The notes under the pieces: model-generated
Told to the model about the DNA's origin: nothing
Database searches by the model: none
What the model saw: only the letters and a program-made list of their open reading frames with translations
Assembly: GCA_910575435.1 (NCBI GenBank)
Contig: CAJTGI010000019.1
Coordinates: 1 to 58,425 of the forward strand
Direction: 5' to 3'
Length of the DNA stretch: 58,425 bases
Source of the DNA: Clostridiaceae bacterium
GTDB lineage: Bacteria > Bacillota > Clostridia > Lachnospirales > Lachnospiraceae
Position numbers and translations under genes: made by a program
Shown: one piece after another, positions 36,443-45,490 of the stretch
How the letters are laid out: each line of letters starts with the position of its first letter
How positions within the stretch are numbered: position 1 is the stretch's first letter

Positions 36443-36833
36443 CGTATGGAACGAAGTGAATAAGACATTGCAGCAGAAGTTAAAAATTGATGTGGACGCT
36501 CCGTTTCCAGATTTGGCAATGACTTCAAAGGATGTGTCCGGGGAGCCGCCGGGTTTTCCATGTCTGTATGTCAATTCTTTGGGAGAGCCAACGGAGGGTA
36601 GCGATTTTCAGAATAATCAATGCTATATCACCTCTACGATTGAACTGCAGTCTTTTTCTGCAGAACCGCCAGCGGGTTCCCAGACGGAGGCACGGCAGAT
36701 TATGGACGCCGCCGGGGATGTGATGCATGGCATGGGGTATCGGTTGATTGCCGGTCCGTATCAGGACAATAAGGGGCACTTCCGCACAATTGCCCGCTTT
36801 AGGCGGCTGGTGGGTAGCGGAGATGAATTGTAA
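36435..36833 (+). CDS. Tail terminator-like protein
   Basis: 132 residues from GTG 36435, with GGAGG (36420-36425 region) 9 bp upstream. TTG 36429 is too close to it. Position between gp10-like and tail tube, size and fold pattern (LQQKLKIDVDAPFPDL, PCLYVNSLGE, MHGMGYRLIAGPYQD, FRTIARFRRLV) agree with the tail-completion/terminator family that caps the tube. It overlaps the preceding gene. Confidence 0.75.
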   Translation: MLSVWNEVNKTLQQKLKIDVDAPFPDLAMTSKDVSGEPPGFPCLYVNSLGEPTEGSDFQNNQCYITSTIELQSFSAEPPAGSQTEARQIMDAAGDVMHGMGYRLIAGPYQDNKGHFRTIARFRRLVGSGDEL

Positions 36834-36850
36834 GGATATTAGTAAACAGG

Positions 36851-36881
36851 GAGCCAAGCGAAATGCCAGGCTCTTATTTTT
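36851..36881 (+). terminator. Hairpin with T-run before the Rha gene
   Basis: GAGCC (36851-36855) pairs with GGCTC (36869-36873), then TTATTTTTGTG. The words GAGCCAAGCGA are shared with cassette A. Confidence 0.6.
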
Positions 36882-36912
36882 GTGCAACTAAAAATAAACG
36901 GAGGAAAGATTT

Positions 36913-37557
36913 ATGTTGGTTGAAATTCAAAAAGTAAATAAGGAAGAAATTACCGTAGTGACAAGTCTGGATATTGCAGAGACTTTTGAAAAACAGCATT
37001 CTCATGTGTTGAGAGATATTGAAAAATTGGAATGTTCAGAAGGATTTAGACAATCCAATTTTGGATTGTCCTTCTATAGGTCTTCACAGAACAAATCATT
37101 ACCAATGTATTATGTCACCAGAGACGGATTTGCTCTTCTGGCCATGGGTTACACAGGTGAAAAGGCTATGAAGTTCAAGGAATCTTATATCAGGCAGTTT
37201 AACGCTATGGAGAAATTGCTGAAAGAGAAATTTGTTGAGCGGCAGAAAGGAATTACAGTCCGGCATATTGTGACTGATTCCATAAAAAGGTCTAAGGAAA
37301 ATGAGCGGATGCATGGGCATGCATATTCTCTGTACACAGATATGGTATATAAAGCACTATTTGGTAAAAATGCAAAGCAATTAAGGGAGGAGCATGGAAT
37401 CGGCAAGTCGGATGATTTAAGGAGTTGTTTTACGCCAGAGGAATTGCAAGCGATACAGTCGAAGGAAATGCTGGTTTCTAGTTTGATTGATTGCGGCTGG
37501 GGATATGGACAAATTAAGGCGTTTGTTGAGCAAAATTCCATCAGGGAGATTGCTTGA
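36913..37557 (+). CDS. Rha family phage regulatory protein
   Basis: A 214-residue protein. The Rha domain covers residues ~10-105 (TSLDIAETFEKQHSHVLRDI, YYVTRDGFALLAMGYTGEKAMKFKESY). The C-terminal half is helical with no known domain. Rha proteins influence phage growth and lysogeny. This copy is inserted as a cargo gene between tail terminator and tail tube genes, with its own hairpin upstream, GGAGG at 36900, and a hairpin after it. It is richer in A/T than its structural neighbours, which points to a later insertion. Confidence 0.9.
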   Translation: MLVEIQKVNKEEITVVTSLDIAETFEKQHSHVLRDIEKLECSEGFRQSNFGLSFYRSSQNKSLPMYYVTRDGFALLAMGYTGEKAMKFKESYIRQFNAMEKLLKEKFVERQKGITVRHIVTDSIKRSKENERMHGHAYSLYTDMVYKALFGKNAKQLREEHGIGKSDDLRSCFTPEELQAIQSKEMLVSSLIDCGWGYGQIKAFVEQNSIREIA

Positions 37558-37576
37558 TAAATATAGAAACTATGGT

Positions 37577-37601
37577 GAGAGGGCTGAAAGGCTCTTTTTT
37601 G
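37577..37601 (+). terminator. Weak hairpin with T-run before the tail-tube gene
   Basis: GAGAGGGCTGAAAGGCTC followed by TTTTTT. The stem is imperfect. The position and final GGCTCTTTTTTG resemble the other small units of this phage. Confidence 0.45.
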
Positions 37602-37626
37602 TATGCAGAAAAAGGAGGAAATTGTT

Positions 37627-38100
37627 ATGGACCTGTCTACAATTGGCGTGAAGTTCGGCTGGGCGGTGGAGACTACCGCCGGAGACAAGCCGGCAAGTTT
37701 CAAATGGATTAAGAGGTGCAGCAAGATTGCTGGCATCAATATCTCGAAAGAGAAGATTGACGTTACCTGCTTCGAGGATGAAATCAAGAGATATATCGCA
37801 GGCGTGGGGGATACAGGCGGGGATTGGAATTTGAATTTCAACGGAACCAAGAAGGGCTCCACCGTGGATACAGTGCAGGCTTGGAATGAATTGCTGGATG
37901 CGTCCCAGGAGGCGGCAGACAAGGGGCTTGCCACATGGGGAGATATCTTTATTCCGGGCTTTGGCTCTTATTTCGTCAAGTTCGAGCCGGGAGAGATTCC
38001 TATGCCGGATTTGGAGGTGAACAGCAAGCTGGAGTTGGAGATTGCCAATGTGGTGAATGAGTACATGGGGCTGGGAGCAGAAATTGAGCCCACAGCCTAA
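37627..38100 (+). CDS. Major tail (tube) protein
   Basis: A 157-residue protein. It starts MDLSTIGVKFGWAVETTAGDKP, the usual beginning of tail-tube proteins in this phage group (37627-37692), followed by a beta-rich body and GDIFIPGFGSYFVKFEPGEIPMP (37936-38001). It polymerises around the tape measure. AAAGGAGG lies before ATG 37627. Confidence 0.85.
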   Translation: MDLSTIGVKFGWAVETTAGDKPASFKWIKRCSKIAGINISKEKIDVTCFEDEIKRYIAGVGDTGGDWNLNFNGTKKGSTVDTVQAWNELLDASQEAADKGLATWGDIFIPGFGSYFVKFEPGEIPMPDLEVNSKLELEIANVVNEYMGLGAEIEPTA

Positions 38101-38118
38101 GTTGTGGAGAGTGTTGTT

Positions 38119-38139
38119 GAGGGAGAGTCATTCTCCCTC
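38119..38139 (+). terminator. Hairpin after the tail-tube gene
   Basis: GAGGGAGA (38119-38126) and TCTCCCTC (38132-38139) form a perfect 8-bp stem with a 5-nt loop. Only TGATTTC follows, so it may tune rather than stop transcription. Confidence 0.5.
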
Positions 38140-38166
38140 TGATTTCAAAAAAGGAGAGAATGCATT

Positions 38167-38661
38167 ATGAAATTTGTTGTTGATGAGAAGGAATATACGC
38201 TGGAGTATACATTTGAAGCGGCAGAGAACCAGAAATGCGTGGATGCCATGACGGATATTTTTGGTGGGGCAATGATGACCAAGATTGATGAATCCAAATC
38301 GGAATCATTGCAGATTAGGGATTTCCTTATGACCATATCTGATTTGCCACGCATGGCAATGGATATGTTTTATGCCGGCTTGCTGGAGCATCATGGAGAG
38401 GATGGGGATGGCAAGATTATTGACAGGCGGGATGCCAAGCGGCTGTATAAGCAGTTCTGCCAAGAGAATCCAGAGGATGCCATGGCGGCTTCCTACTATG
38501 GATTGGTTACCGTTATTTCCAATCAGATGGAGGAGGATGGTTTTTTCAAACGGACCGGGATGGCAGACATTCTGGAGAGCATGGGCAGCGTAGTGAAAGA
38601 GAGTGCCAAGAATCAGAAAGAAACGGCAGAGAAGGACGAGAAACCTTCGCCAGCCGAGTAA
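38167..38661 (+). CDS. Tail assembly chaperone (gpG-like)
   Basis: A 164-residue protein immediately upstream of a short overlapping-type second chaperone and the tape measure, the universal place of gpG/gpT. It opens MKFVVDEKEYTLEYTFEAAENQKCVDAM (38167-38250) and ends in a charged disordered tail. Chaperones of this kind coat the tape measure while the tail grows. AAAGGAG lies upstream. Confidence 0.8.
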   Translation: MKFVVDEKEYTLEYTFEAAENQKCVDAMTDIFGGAMMTKIDESKSESLQIRDFLMTISDLPRMAMDMFYAGLLEHHGEDGDGKIIDRRDAKRLYKQFCQENPEDAMAASYYGLVTVISNQMEEDGFFKRTGMADILESMGSVVKESAKNQKETAEKDEKPSPAE

Positions 38662-39065
38662 GGACGGAATTTCTTCCCAATGCCCTGCTATATGGCGTGC
38701 CCTATGATTTGTTCTGGCACTTGAATCCAAGGAAACTGCAGCCTTTCAGGGATGCGTTTCAGAAGCGATTCGAGATGGAGGAATATGCTCGCTGGAGGAA
38801 TGGGCTATATATCATGCGGGCGGTGGGGGCTTGCTTTGGTGGTCAATACCCGGAGATTCCCTTTGGAATGGAGCAGGAGGGGAAGGGATGTCTGGATGAA
38901 GGGGAAGAGGAAGAAGAAAATTACACGGAAGAAGAGATTGTGCGTGCCAGAGAGGCTCTTGTGGCCAGCCTTTCTATCATGGAGGGCAGGAACCAGAGGG
39001 CAAAGGCACGGGAAGAACGTCAAAGGCTGCGTGAGCAGGAACAGCAGAAGAGTGATTCTGAATAA
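38580..39065 (+). CDS. Second tail chaperone reading frame (gpT-like), probably made by frameshift
   Basis: The frame is shifted by -1 from the gpG-like gene. The first possible in-frame start is GTG 38697 (VPYDLFWHLNPRKLQPFRDAF), which has no ribosome-binding site. The conserved-looking stretch RTEFLPNALLYGVPYD begins upstream of it, and the frame stays open back past 38580 into the first gene. This is what a programmed -1 frameshift would need. I see no canonical X-XXY-YYZ heptamer. The C-terminal half is a long Glu/Arg helix. The 5' limit given here is the open region, not a start codon. Confidence 0.7.
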   Translation, partial: HGQRSERECQESERNGREGRETFASRVRTEFLPNALLYGVPYDLFWHLNPRKLQPFRDAFQKRFEMEEYARWRNGLYIMRAVGACFGGQYPEIPFGMEQEGKGCLDEGEEEEENYTEEEIVRAREALVASLSIMEGRNQRAKAREERQRLREQEQQKSDSE

Positions 39066-39083
39066 GGTCACTCTCTTTTTTTA
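39049..39083 (+). terminator. Terminator/attenuator just before the tape measure gene
   Basis: AGAGTGA (39049-39055) pairs with TCACTCT (39068-39074), followed by CTTTTTTT. It overlaps the chaperone stop codon and ends 18 bp before the tape measure ATG. Confidence 0.7.
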
Positions 39084-39100
39084 AATTGGAGGTATTGGCC

Positions 39101-42100
39101 ATGGGAAATATAGATAGCCTTAGCATCAAGATAGATGCGTCAGCAAGGGGAGCCAACCAGCAGTTGGATAAATTGGTGGATAAGATGGTACAGTTGCGTT
39201 CGGCGGTCAATGGCATCAACGTGGGGAATCTGGGGAAGATGGCGGCCAGCATCCAGAATTTTTCCAAAGCAGTAACTGGGCTTCGGGAGGTCAAGGCTTC
39301 TGATTTTACCCGGATGGCAAACAATCTGGAGAAACTTGCCAACATCAAGGCTTCTAATTTGGAACAAACTGCTCAAGGGGTAGAGAGGGCGGCTAGCTCT
39401 CTGCAGAGGGCTTCCTCTGTCTCCAGGAAGGCGATTTCTGCTGGATTAAAGTTTGATTCCTCCGGGGTGCAGGATATGCGGAGCGCTATCAAGAATTTGG
39501 CCAAAGAATATTCTGGTTTCGGCAAAGGGAATGTGTTTGAAGGGACATTGGGCGACTTAGAGAAGACCGCTGACAAGTTGAGAAAAGAACTGGATGCCTT
39601 AGCGGAAAAAGAGGAGAAAATACTTGCAGTGGGAGGCACATCTGCCGAGAGTAAAACATTTAAGAATCTTCAATTTGACATTTCCAAAACGCTCAATCAG
39701 TTGTCGGAATTGGAAGTGAGGATTAAGGAACTGCAGGGGGCAAATGCTAATAATGCGGGAATAGAAATTATTCGTCCTGGCAAATCGGAGAAGTCTTTAG
39801 AATATTTCTCCAAAGAGTTGGAACGCATGAAGGAAAGCATGAAAGCAAGTGAAGACACGTTTGCAAAGCGAGGTCTGCTTGATACGCCCATATCAAATCT
39901 GGAAATAGATTTAGGAAAATTAAGAAGCATGTATCCAGAGGCAAGAGAACTGATTTCCTCCTATATGTCCGAGATAGAGAGATTGAAGCGGATTCAGCTG
40001 ACTACGCCCATCCAGTCTAAAACGCGTGGTGGAGTGTCGGAAAAAAAGACAAATTCCGTAGCATCTGCCCAGGGACAGCAAAATTCTTTTCGAAATTTTT
40101 CTGAGGAAATTAAGAATCTTAAAAAAGAATTACAGGGACTGGAAAAATCCGGGAAGGGCATGGGTTCTGACGAATGGGAGCAGATGTATCTCAAACTGCG
40201 GAAGGTTACGCTGGAGGCGAAGGAATACAAGAATGCCTTGAATCGCCATGCGGCAGGACTGGATGAGGAAATCAAGAAAACGGATTCCCTGGGGAACCGG
40301 GTGGAAGGATTGAAGGCGAAAGTAAAGTCCATGCAAGAGAAGGGATTGAATTTCGGCGATCCGAAATTTGACAGTACATACAAGGAACTGCAGAAGGCTA
40401 CCGGGGAGTTGAAGAAATACAAGTCTGGTCTTGTAGATGTCGGGAATACCGCCCATTCAGTTTCGGGAAAGATTGGGAATGCGTTCCGCTCCATCTGGAA
40501 TCACACGAAAAAGGCTGGGAGAGGCATTGCAGATTTTGGTGGCAAGGTCAAGAGCCTGACAACACGCTTTCGCTCTATGTCAAGTTCCGCTGATGGATTG
40601 ACTAAAAAACTGGGGAAGCTGTTTTGGGGATTTGTCTCATTGCGGACGGGTGCCAAAGTTTTAAAGGATTCCGTGGATGCATCCATGGATTACATCGAGG
40701 AGTACAACTATTTTGATACAGTAGTAGGGAAAATAGGGAAAGAGTGGTCGAAAGATTATAAGAAATATGGATATGAAAATGCCGAGGCATATGGCGATTC
40801 TTTTTCCAGCCGCATGAGAGAAGATATTGGAAAACTGACTGGATATAGCGTTACCGAGGATGGCAATGCAAATTATGATATCAGCAAGAATCTTGGTCTT
40901 GATCTGACTAAAATGACGAATTACGCTGCTGGTATTATGAATGTAACTAATTCTCTTGGAATGACTGGAGAAGCGTCTCTTGTTACAGCAAAGGCAATGA
41001 GCAAACTATCGGGAGATATGTCCTCATTCAAAAATGTTGATTTAACAACGGTAATGAATAATTTCCAGTCTGGTTTGATTGGTCAATCTCGTGCGCTGTA
41101 CAAATATGGCATTGATATTACGAATGCGACTTTGGCTAACTATGCCCATGAAATGGGAATTAAAAAAGACGTTTCGGCAATGACGCAGGCAGAGAAGATG
41201 CAACTTCGCATGATTGCCATTTTAGATCAAAGCAAGTCCAGCTGGGGAGATTTGGCAAAAACAATTCAAAGCCCATCCAATCAATTTAGAATGCTGAAAA
41301 CTAGCATTGCCGCCGCAGGCAGAACACTTGGAAATATTTTTCTTCCAATCGTGGCAAAGGTTTTGCCATATGTGAATGGCCTTGCCATTGCTGTAAACAG
41401 GCTTCTTGGATATATTTTCAAGATTACTGGCATGGAAGACGAATATAAGAAAATTATGGGAGAATCTGGCGGCGGGTATTCGGATGCCTTTGATGGCCTG
41501 GAGGAGGATGCGGATAACGCATCTGATGCAGTGGATGATACCACGGATTCTGTGAAGAAGCTGGCAAAACAACTGATGGGATTTGACGAGTTGAATGTCA
41601 TTACCACAAACAAGGATTCCGATAAGGACGATGATAAGAATGGCATTGGCAAGCCCATAGACCTTACCGACCAGTTATCTGCCGCCCTCGCCGATTATGA
41701 GAAGGTGTGGAATGATGCCTACAAGAATATGACCTCGGATGCGGAGAAGTTTGCGGATAAACTGACGAAACTCTTCAAGGATGCCTGGAAGAGTGGGAAT
41801 GGCTCCGATATCGGCTCTGCCATTGCCTCCTGGATCAATGGGGGCATTGATTGGGTAAACAAGAACGTGGATACCTTTGCGGCCGGGTTGAAGAAGGTGG
41901 CGGGGATTCTGGCAACATCCCTTAACGGCTTTGTTGAAAAATTGAACTGGGCAGGGCTGGGCACTGCCATTGGAAAGTCGCTGAAAGCGTTCTTTGATGC
42001 GGAAACCCACTTCTTTGATACTGTGGACTGGACAAAATTCGGGGAGTCTCTGGCCACGTCTCTGAATGCGGCTATTGATAGCGGGGTGATTCAGTCCTAT

Positions 42101-44815
42101 ATTAAGTCCATTGCATCTAAGTTTAGGGCGGCGATTGAGTTTGCTTTCGGGGCGATTACGACCTTTAATTTCAGCGGGCTGGGCAAGGCGATCGGGCAGG
42201 GAATCAATGATTTCTTGGATACCATGGGGAAGGTGAATAAAAAGACTGGGCTGAATGGATGGCAGGAACTGGGCGTGTCCATTACAGAGGGAATCAGCGG
42301 CATTGCGGATACCTTGATTACGGCACTTGGTACTGTGGAATGGAAGGATGTGGCACAGGCGATAGCGGATTTTATTTCAAGTGTGAATATGGGGAAGATT
42401 GGATGGAAACTGGGGAAGTTGGTGTCATCTTTATCTAAGGCATTATATATTTTGGTATCTGATAAAAACTCGTGGAAAGATTTGGGAAGTAAAATAGCTA
42501 GTGGAATCAATGGCTTTTTTAAGGGAAACAACTGGGAAACGACAGGAAAAGCGATAGGAGGCAGCATAAAAGGAATATTGGATGCTATCATAACAGCATT
42601 GGAAGGAATCAGTTGGATCAGGGTGGGTAGAGCAATCGGAGGATTGATATCTGGAATTGACTTTTCTAAGATCATATGGAGGCTATTAGGGCTTGCGAAA
42701 TCAATAGTTCTAGGGATAGCACAGGCATTATTGGGAAGTTTCTCAAAGGCACCAATAGAAACATCTATTGTGACTATGCTTGCTGGCTTGAAATTTTCAG
42801 GGAAATTAAACGCAAGCACTTTTGCGGGTCTTGGACAAAAGATAGCGGTAGCAGTAGGGAATGCCACATCATCATCTGGGAATTTGGCATCTTTGGCTGG
42901 GAAGTTAAGCACTTTTTTTGATACGGCAATAGGTTCGTCAGCGACAAAATTAGTTAAGGGAGCGGGAATTGCGGCAGTGGTTGCAACGGTATTAAGTGTT
43001 GCGCAAAATTTGACGGAAAAGGCTGCGGAAAAGACATTCAAGGAAAGCAAATTAGGAGAAATTGTAGAAAACGTTAATGCATCTGTTAAGAATTTGAAAA
43101 AATCAACAGACAACTTGAAAGATTCGCTTAAAGAAGTAAGCAAAGTGGATTTTGATTCATTGGGTGAGGTCGATAATTTAGATTCATTGGCTAAAAAATA
43201 CGAAATACTTTCCAAAAAAGAGAAATTGAGCGCAGGGGAAAAGGTGAAGTTAAAACAGTATTCACAGCAATTAATACAGGCAATACCATCCCTCAACGAC
43301 TTGATAGATAAGACAACAGGAAAATATAAGGGGGAGTGGTCTCAACTTAAAAAACTTGTGGAGCAGAAGAAGTTGGAATATAAGTTGATGGCGAAAGAGA
43401 AAGCCTTAGAGAAAATGGGAGGAGATATATATAATGCTGAGGAAAACCAAAAGGCAGCAAAGAAGAAAAGGGATGATTTGCAAAAACAATTAACGGACTT
43501 GCAAAAACAGCACGATAAGGCGATAAAAGAAAATAGAAAAAAGGGGTATGATGACTCGAATCTTCCATTGTCGCAATGGGCAGATGAGGAGGCTAGATTT
43601 GAAAAGGCTGTAAAAAAAGCAGACAAAGCCTTGAAAGATTCGAATAAGACATTGGATAAAGCAAACAAAAAATTTGACGATTTGGCAGGTTCTGTTGAAA
43701 AGGACAGAAAAGCACTGAATGAAAGCAAGAAGACGATAAAGGATCACAAGAAGGAATTAAAGGACAGTTATAATGTCATGAAAAAAATGAAGAATAAAAG
43801 TGTCAAGCTTGAGGTGAAAAATGCTGGGGCAAAAAAGAATATAAAGGAAATTGATGATGATATTAAGGTACTGCAAAAGCAGAAAAATGAATTGAAATTA
43901 AAGGGAGATAATGCTGATGCAAAGGAAAAAATTAAAGCAGTAAATACTGAGATTGCCGATTTGAAAGCAAAGAAAACCACTGTGAAAATACTCGGCTCAA
44001 ATGCTGATGCAAAAACAAAGTTGGAGGCGATAGAGGAAAGAAGGAAGCAGTTAAACAATAGAGAGGCTATCATTAAGGCAAAAGGAGACACAGAAGATGC
44101 CAAAGAAAAATTGGATGCCATTAACAAAGAAAGAAAAACTCTGAATGGAGCGGAGGCGAAGATTACGGTTAAGGCCGATGGAAAGGATGCAGAAGATACG
44201 GTTAGTAGCATAAACAGTAAAATACAGAAGTTGAACAAAGAGAAAGTAAAGATTATGGCAAGCGGAAATACAAAAGAAGCAAAGAAAAAACTTGATGAGA
44301 TTGAAAAACAGGTAGATAATCTTATTAAGAAGAAAAATATTAAAATAGGTATTACGTTTGGCGTAAAGACAAATGAGCAAGCAAAAAAAAGTATTAAGGC
44401 TGCTGCAAAAGCGGCAAGATCAACAGGAAATGAAGCGCAGGCGAAGGCTCTTGAGCAATATGCGAATAGTTTACCAAAAACAGAGAGCATTCCTAAATTT
44501 GCAAAAGGCGGCTTTCCGCAAAGAGGGCAATTATTCTGGGCGAACGAGAAAGGCCCAGAAATGATCGGCATGATGGGGCGTAGAACAGCAGTGGCGAATA
44601 AAGACCAGATAACGTCTGGAATATCCGATGGCGTGTTCAACGCCCTGGCTCCAGTGTTGACCCAGGTGGTTAATGCGGTGAACAATCTCCAGGCTAATTC
44701 TTACGGCGGGCAGCCACTGTATGTGGAGGGCGTTTCTGATGGGGATATTGTGAGGATAACCACAGATGCAAATAGCCAGCATAAAAAGAGGTTTGGAAAA
44801 TCGTTGTATGATTAA
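39101..44815 (+). CDS. Tail tape measure protein
   Basis: A 1904-residue protein that sets tail length and travels into the cell during ejection. Coiled coil fills residues ~1-480. The conserved middle (SFKNVDLTTVMNNFQSGLIG, KTIQSPSNQFRMLKTSIAAA) precedes hydrophobic segments near 745-770. A MGFDELN motif lies near 830, and then many Trp/Gly-rich repeats (GLGTAIGKSLKAFFD). Residues ~1560-1750 hold about six ~30-residue tandem repeats. ATG 39101 has TTGGAGG upstream. Base composition turns AT-rich near 42400, which suggests a recombinant gene. Confidence 0.95.
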   Translation: MGNIDSLSIKIDASARGANQQLDKLVDKMVQLRSAVNGINVGNLGKMAASIQNFSKAVTGLREVKASDFTRMANNLEKLANIKASNLEQTAQGVERAASSLQRASSVSRKAISAGLKFDSSGVQDMRSAIKNLAKEYSGFGKGNVFEGTLGDLEKTADKLRKELDALAEKEEKILAVGGTSAESKTFKNLQFDISKTLNQLSELEVRIKELQGANANNAGIEIIRPGKSEKSLEYFSKELERMKESMKASEDTFAKRGLLDTPISNLEIDLGKLRSMYPEARELISSYMSEIERLKRIQLTTPIQSKTRGGVSEKKTNSVASAQGQQNSFRNFSEEIKNLKKELQGLEKSGKGMGSDEWEQMYLKLRKVTLEAKEYKNALNRHAAGLDEEIKKTDSLGNRVEGLKAKVKSMQEKGLNFGDPKFDSTYKELQKATGELKKYKSGLVDVGNTAHSVSGKIGNAFRSIWNHTKKAGRGIADFGGKVKSLTTRFRSMSSSADGLTKKLGKLFWGFVSLRTGAKVLKDSVDASMDYIEEYNYFDTVVGKIGKEWSKDYKKYGYENAEAYGDSFSSRMREDIGKLTGYSVTEDGNANYDISKNLGLDLTKMTNYAAGIMNVTNSLGMTGEASLVTAKAMSKLSGDMSSFKNVDLTTVMNNFQSGLIGQSRALYKYGIDITNATLANYAHEMGIKKDVSAMTQAEKMQLRMIAILDQSKSSWGDLAKTIQSPSNQFRMLKTSIAAAGRTLGNIFLPIVAKVLPYVNGLAIAVNRLLGYIFKITGMEDEYKKIMGESGGGYSDAFDGLEEDADNASDAVDDTTDSVKKLAKQLMGFDELNVITTNKDSDKDDDKNGIGKPIDLTDQLSAALADYEKVWNDAYKNMTSDAEKFADKLTKLFKDAWKSGNGSDIGSAIASWINGGIDWVNKNVDTFAAGLKKVAGILATSLNGFVEKLNWAGLGTAIGKSLKAFFDAETHFFDTVDWTKFGESLATSLNAAIDSGVIQSYIKSIASKFRAAIEFAFGAITTFNFSGLGKAIGQGINDFLDTMGKVNKKTGLNGWQELGVSITEGISGIADTLITALGTVEWKDVAQAIADFISSVNMGKIGWKLGKLVSSLSKALYILVSDKNSWKDLGSKIASGINGFFKGNNWETTGKAIGGSIKGILDAIITALEGISWIRVGRAIGGLISGIDFSKIIWRLLGLAKSIVLGIAQALLGSFSKAPIETSIVTMLAGLKFSGKLNASTFAGLGQKIAVAVGNATSSSGNLASLAGKLSTFFDTAIGSSATKLVKGAGIAAVVATVLSVAQNLTEKAAEKTFKESKLGEIVENVNASVKNLKKSTDNLKDSLKEVSKVDFDSLGEVDNLDSLAKKYEILSKKEKLSAGEKVKLKQYSQQLIQAIPSLNDLIDKTTGKYKGEWSQLKKLVEQKKLEYKLMAKEKALEKMGGDIYNAEENQKAAKKKRDDLQKQLTDLQKQHDKAIKENRKKGYDDSNLPLSQWADEEARFEKAVKKADKALKDSNKTLDKANKKFDDLAGSVEKDRKALNESKKTIKDHKKELKDSYNVMKKMKNKSVKLEVKNAGAKKNIKEIDDDIKVLQKQKNELKLKGDNADAKEKIKAVNTEIADLKAKKTTVKILGSNADAKTKLEAIEERRKQLNNREAIIKAKGDTEDAKEKLDAINKERKTLNGAEAKITVKADGKDAEDTVSSINSKIQKLNKEKVKIMASGNTKEAKKKLDEIEKQVDNLIKKKNIKIGITFGVKTNEQAKKSIKAAAKAARSTGNEAQAKALEQYANSLPKTESIPKFAKGGFPQRGQLFWANEKGPEMIGMMGRRTAVANKDQITSGISDGVFNALAPVLTQVVNAVNNLQANSYGGQPLYVEGVSDGDIVRITTDANSQHKKRFGKSLYD
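43800..44360 (+). repeat. Six ~30-residue tandem repeats inside the tape measure gene
   Basis: Units share a pattern DAKEKLxAIxxExxxLxxxxxxIKAKG: NADAKEKIKAVNTEIADL, NADAKTKLEAIEERRKQL, TEDAKEKLDAINKERKTL, AEDTVSSINSKIQKL, KEAKKKLDEIEKQVDNL, with an earlier degenerate unit. Each predicts a helix followed by a beta strand. Confidence 0.75.
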
Positions 44816-44919
44816 AACGGAAGAACACGGAACACAGGAAGCGGACTGGTAAGGGGCTGTTCGAGGTGTAGGATCGCTGTAGGCATAATTGAAAGAGAAA
44901 TCCGTCTGGACGAAGAAAG

Positions 44920-44960
44920 AATCCCCGAACTGTATATGGTTTGGGGATTGTTCCGTTTTG
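44920..44960 (+). terminator. Terminator after the tape measure gene
   Basis: AATCCCCGAAC (44920-44930) pairs with GTTTGGGGATT (44939-44949), 11 bp with one G-U, followed by GTTCCGTTTT. It marks the end of the first tail block and the start of the accessory island. Confidence 0.7.
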
Positions 44961-44992
44961 CAATCAAAAACAGAACAAATGTTCTTGTTATA

Positions 44993-45021
44993 TTGACACA
45001 TATTATATTATATGATAATAT
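44993..45021 (+). promoter_or_regulatory. Promoter of the Panacea module
   Basis: TTGACA (44993-44998), 17 bp, TAATAT (45016-45021). The spacer and -10 region are a dense AT palindrome (TATTATATTATATGATAATATAATG), a likely operator for autoregulation by the antitoxin. Confidence 0.7.
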
Positions 45022-45056
45022 AATGATAATAAATAAAGAGAAAGGACGGTGATTAT

Positions 45057-45488
45057 ATGAGAAGTGCTATTGAAATTGCAAGATATATCATTTGGTATTG
45101 TGCTGAAAACGGTTTTTCTGTTAGTAACCTAAAACTGCAAAAAATATTATATTTTGTCCAGGCTGAATTTTTAGTTAGTATTGGCCGTCCTTGCTTTTCT
45201 GATGATATTGAAGCGTGGGACTTTGGTCCGGTTGTTCCAGTTGTGTACAGAGAATATAAGGTGTATGGAAGTTCCAATATTCCTGCGTTTTTTGTGGGTA
45301 ATGATGTTGGACTTGAAGATGGTGAGATGGAATTGGTTGATGGAATAGTGGATGTTTGTGCAGATTATACAGCATCTGAATTAGTTGAAATAACGCATAA
45401 TCAATCTCCGTGGAGAGACAATTATGCACCGAGACGGAATAATGTTATTTCATTAGATGAAATTAGAGACTATTTTGCAGAGGACTGA
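45057..45488 (+). CDS. Panacea-domain (DUF4065/SocA-like) antitoxin
   Basis: A 143-residue Panacea protein: AIEIARYIIWYCAENGF, VSNLKLQKILYFVQAEFLV, EAWDFGPVVPVVYREYKVYG, ending LDEIRDYFAED. The domain is found in many prophage toxin-antitoxin pairs, where it neutralises unrelated toxins encoded next to it. It has its own strong promoter, and its stop is 2 bp before the next gene. AAAGGACGG precedes ATG 45057. I infer antitoxin function from the domain and layout. Confidence 0.85.
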   Translation: MRSAIEIARYIIWYCAENGFSVSNLKLQKILYFVQAEFLVSIGRPCFSDDIEAWDFGPVVPVVYREYKVYGSSNIPAFFVGNDVGLEDGEMELVDGIVDVCADYTASELVEITHNQSPWRDNYAPRRNNVISLDEIRDYFAED

Positions 45489-45490
45489 AT

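Noticed and set aside
42097-43296. 399-codon reverse frame inside the tape measure gene, and other reverse frames there
   Set aside because: They are mirror frames of a long, codon-biased gene, without ribosome-binding sites or recognisable domains.
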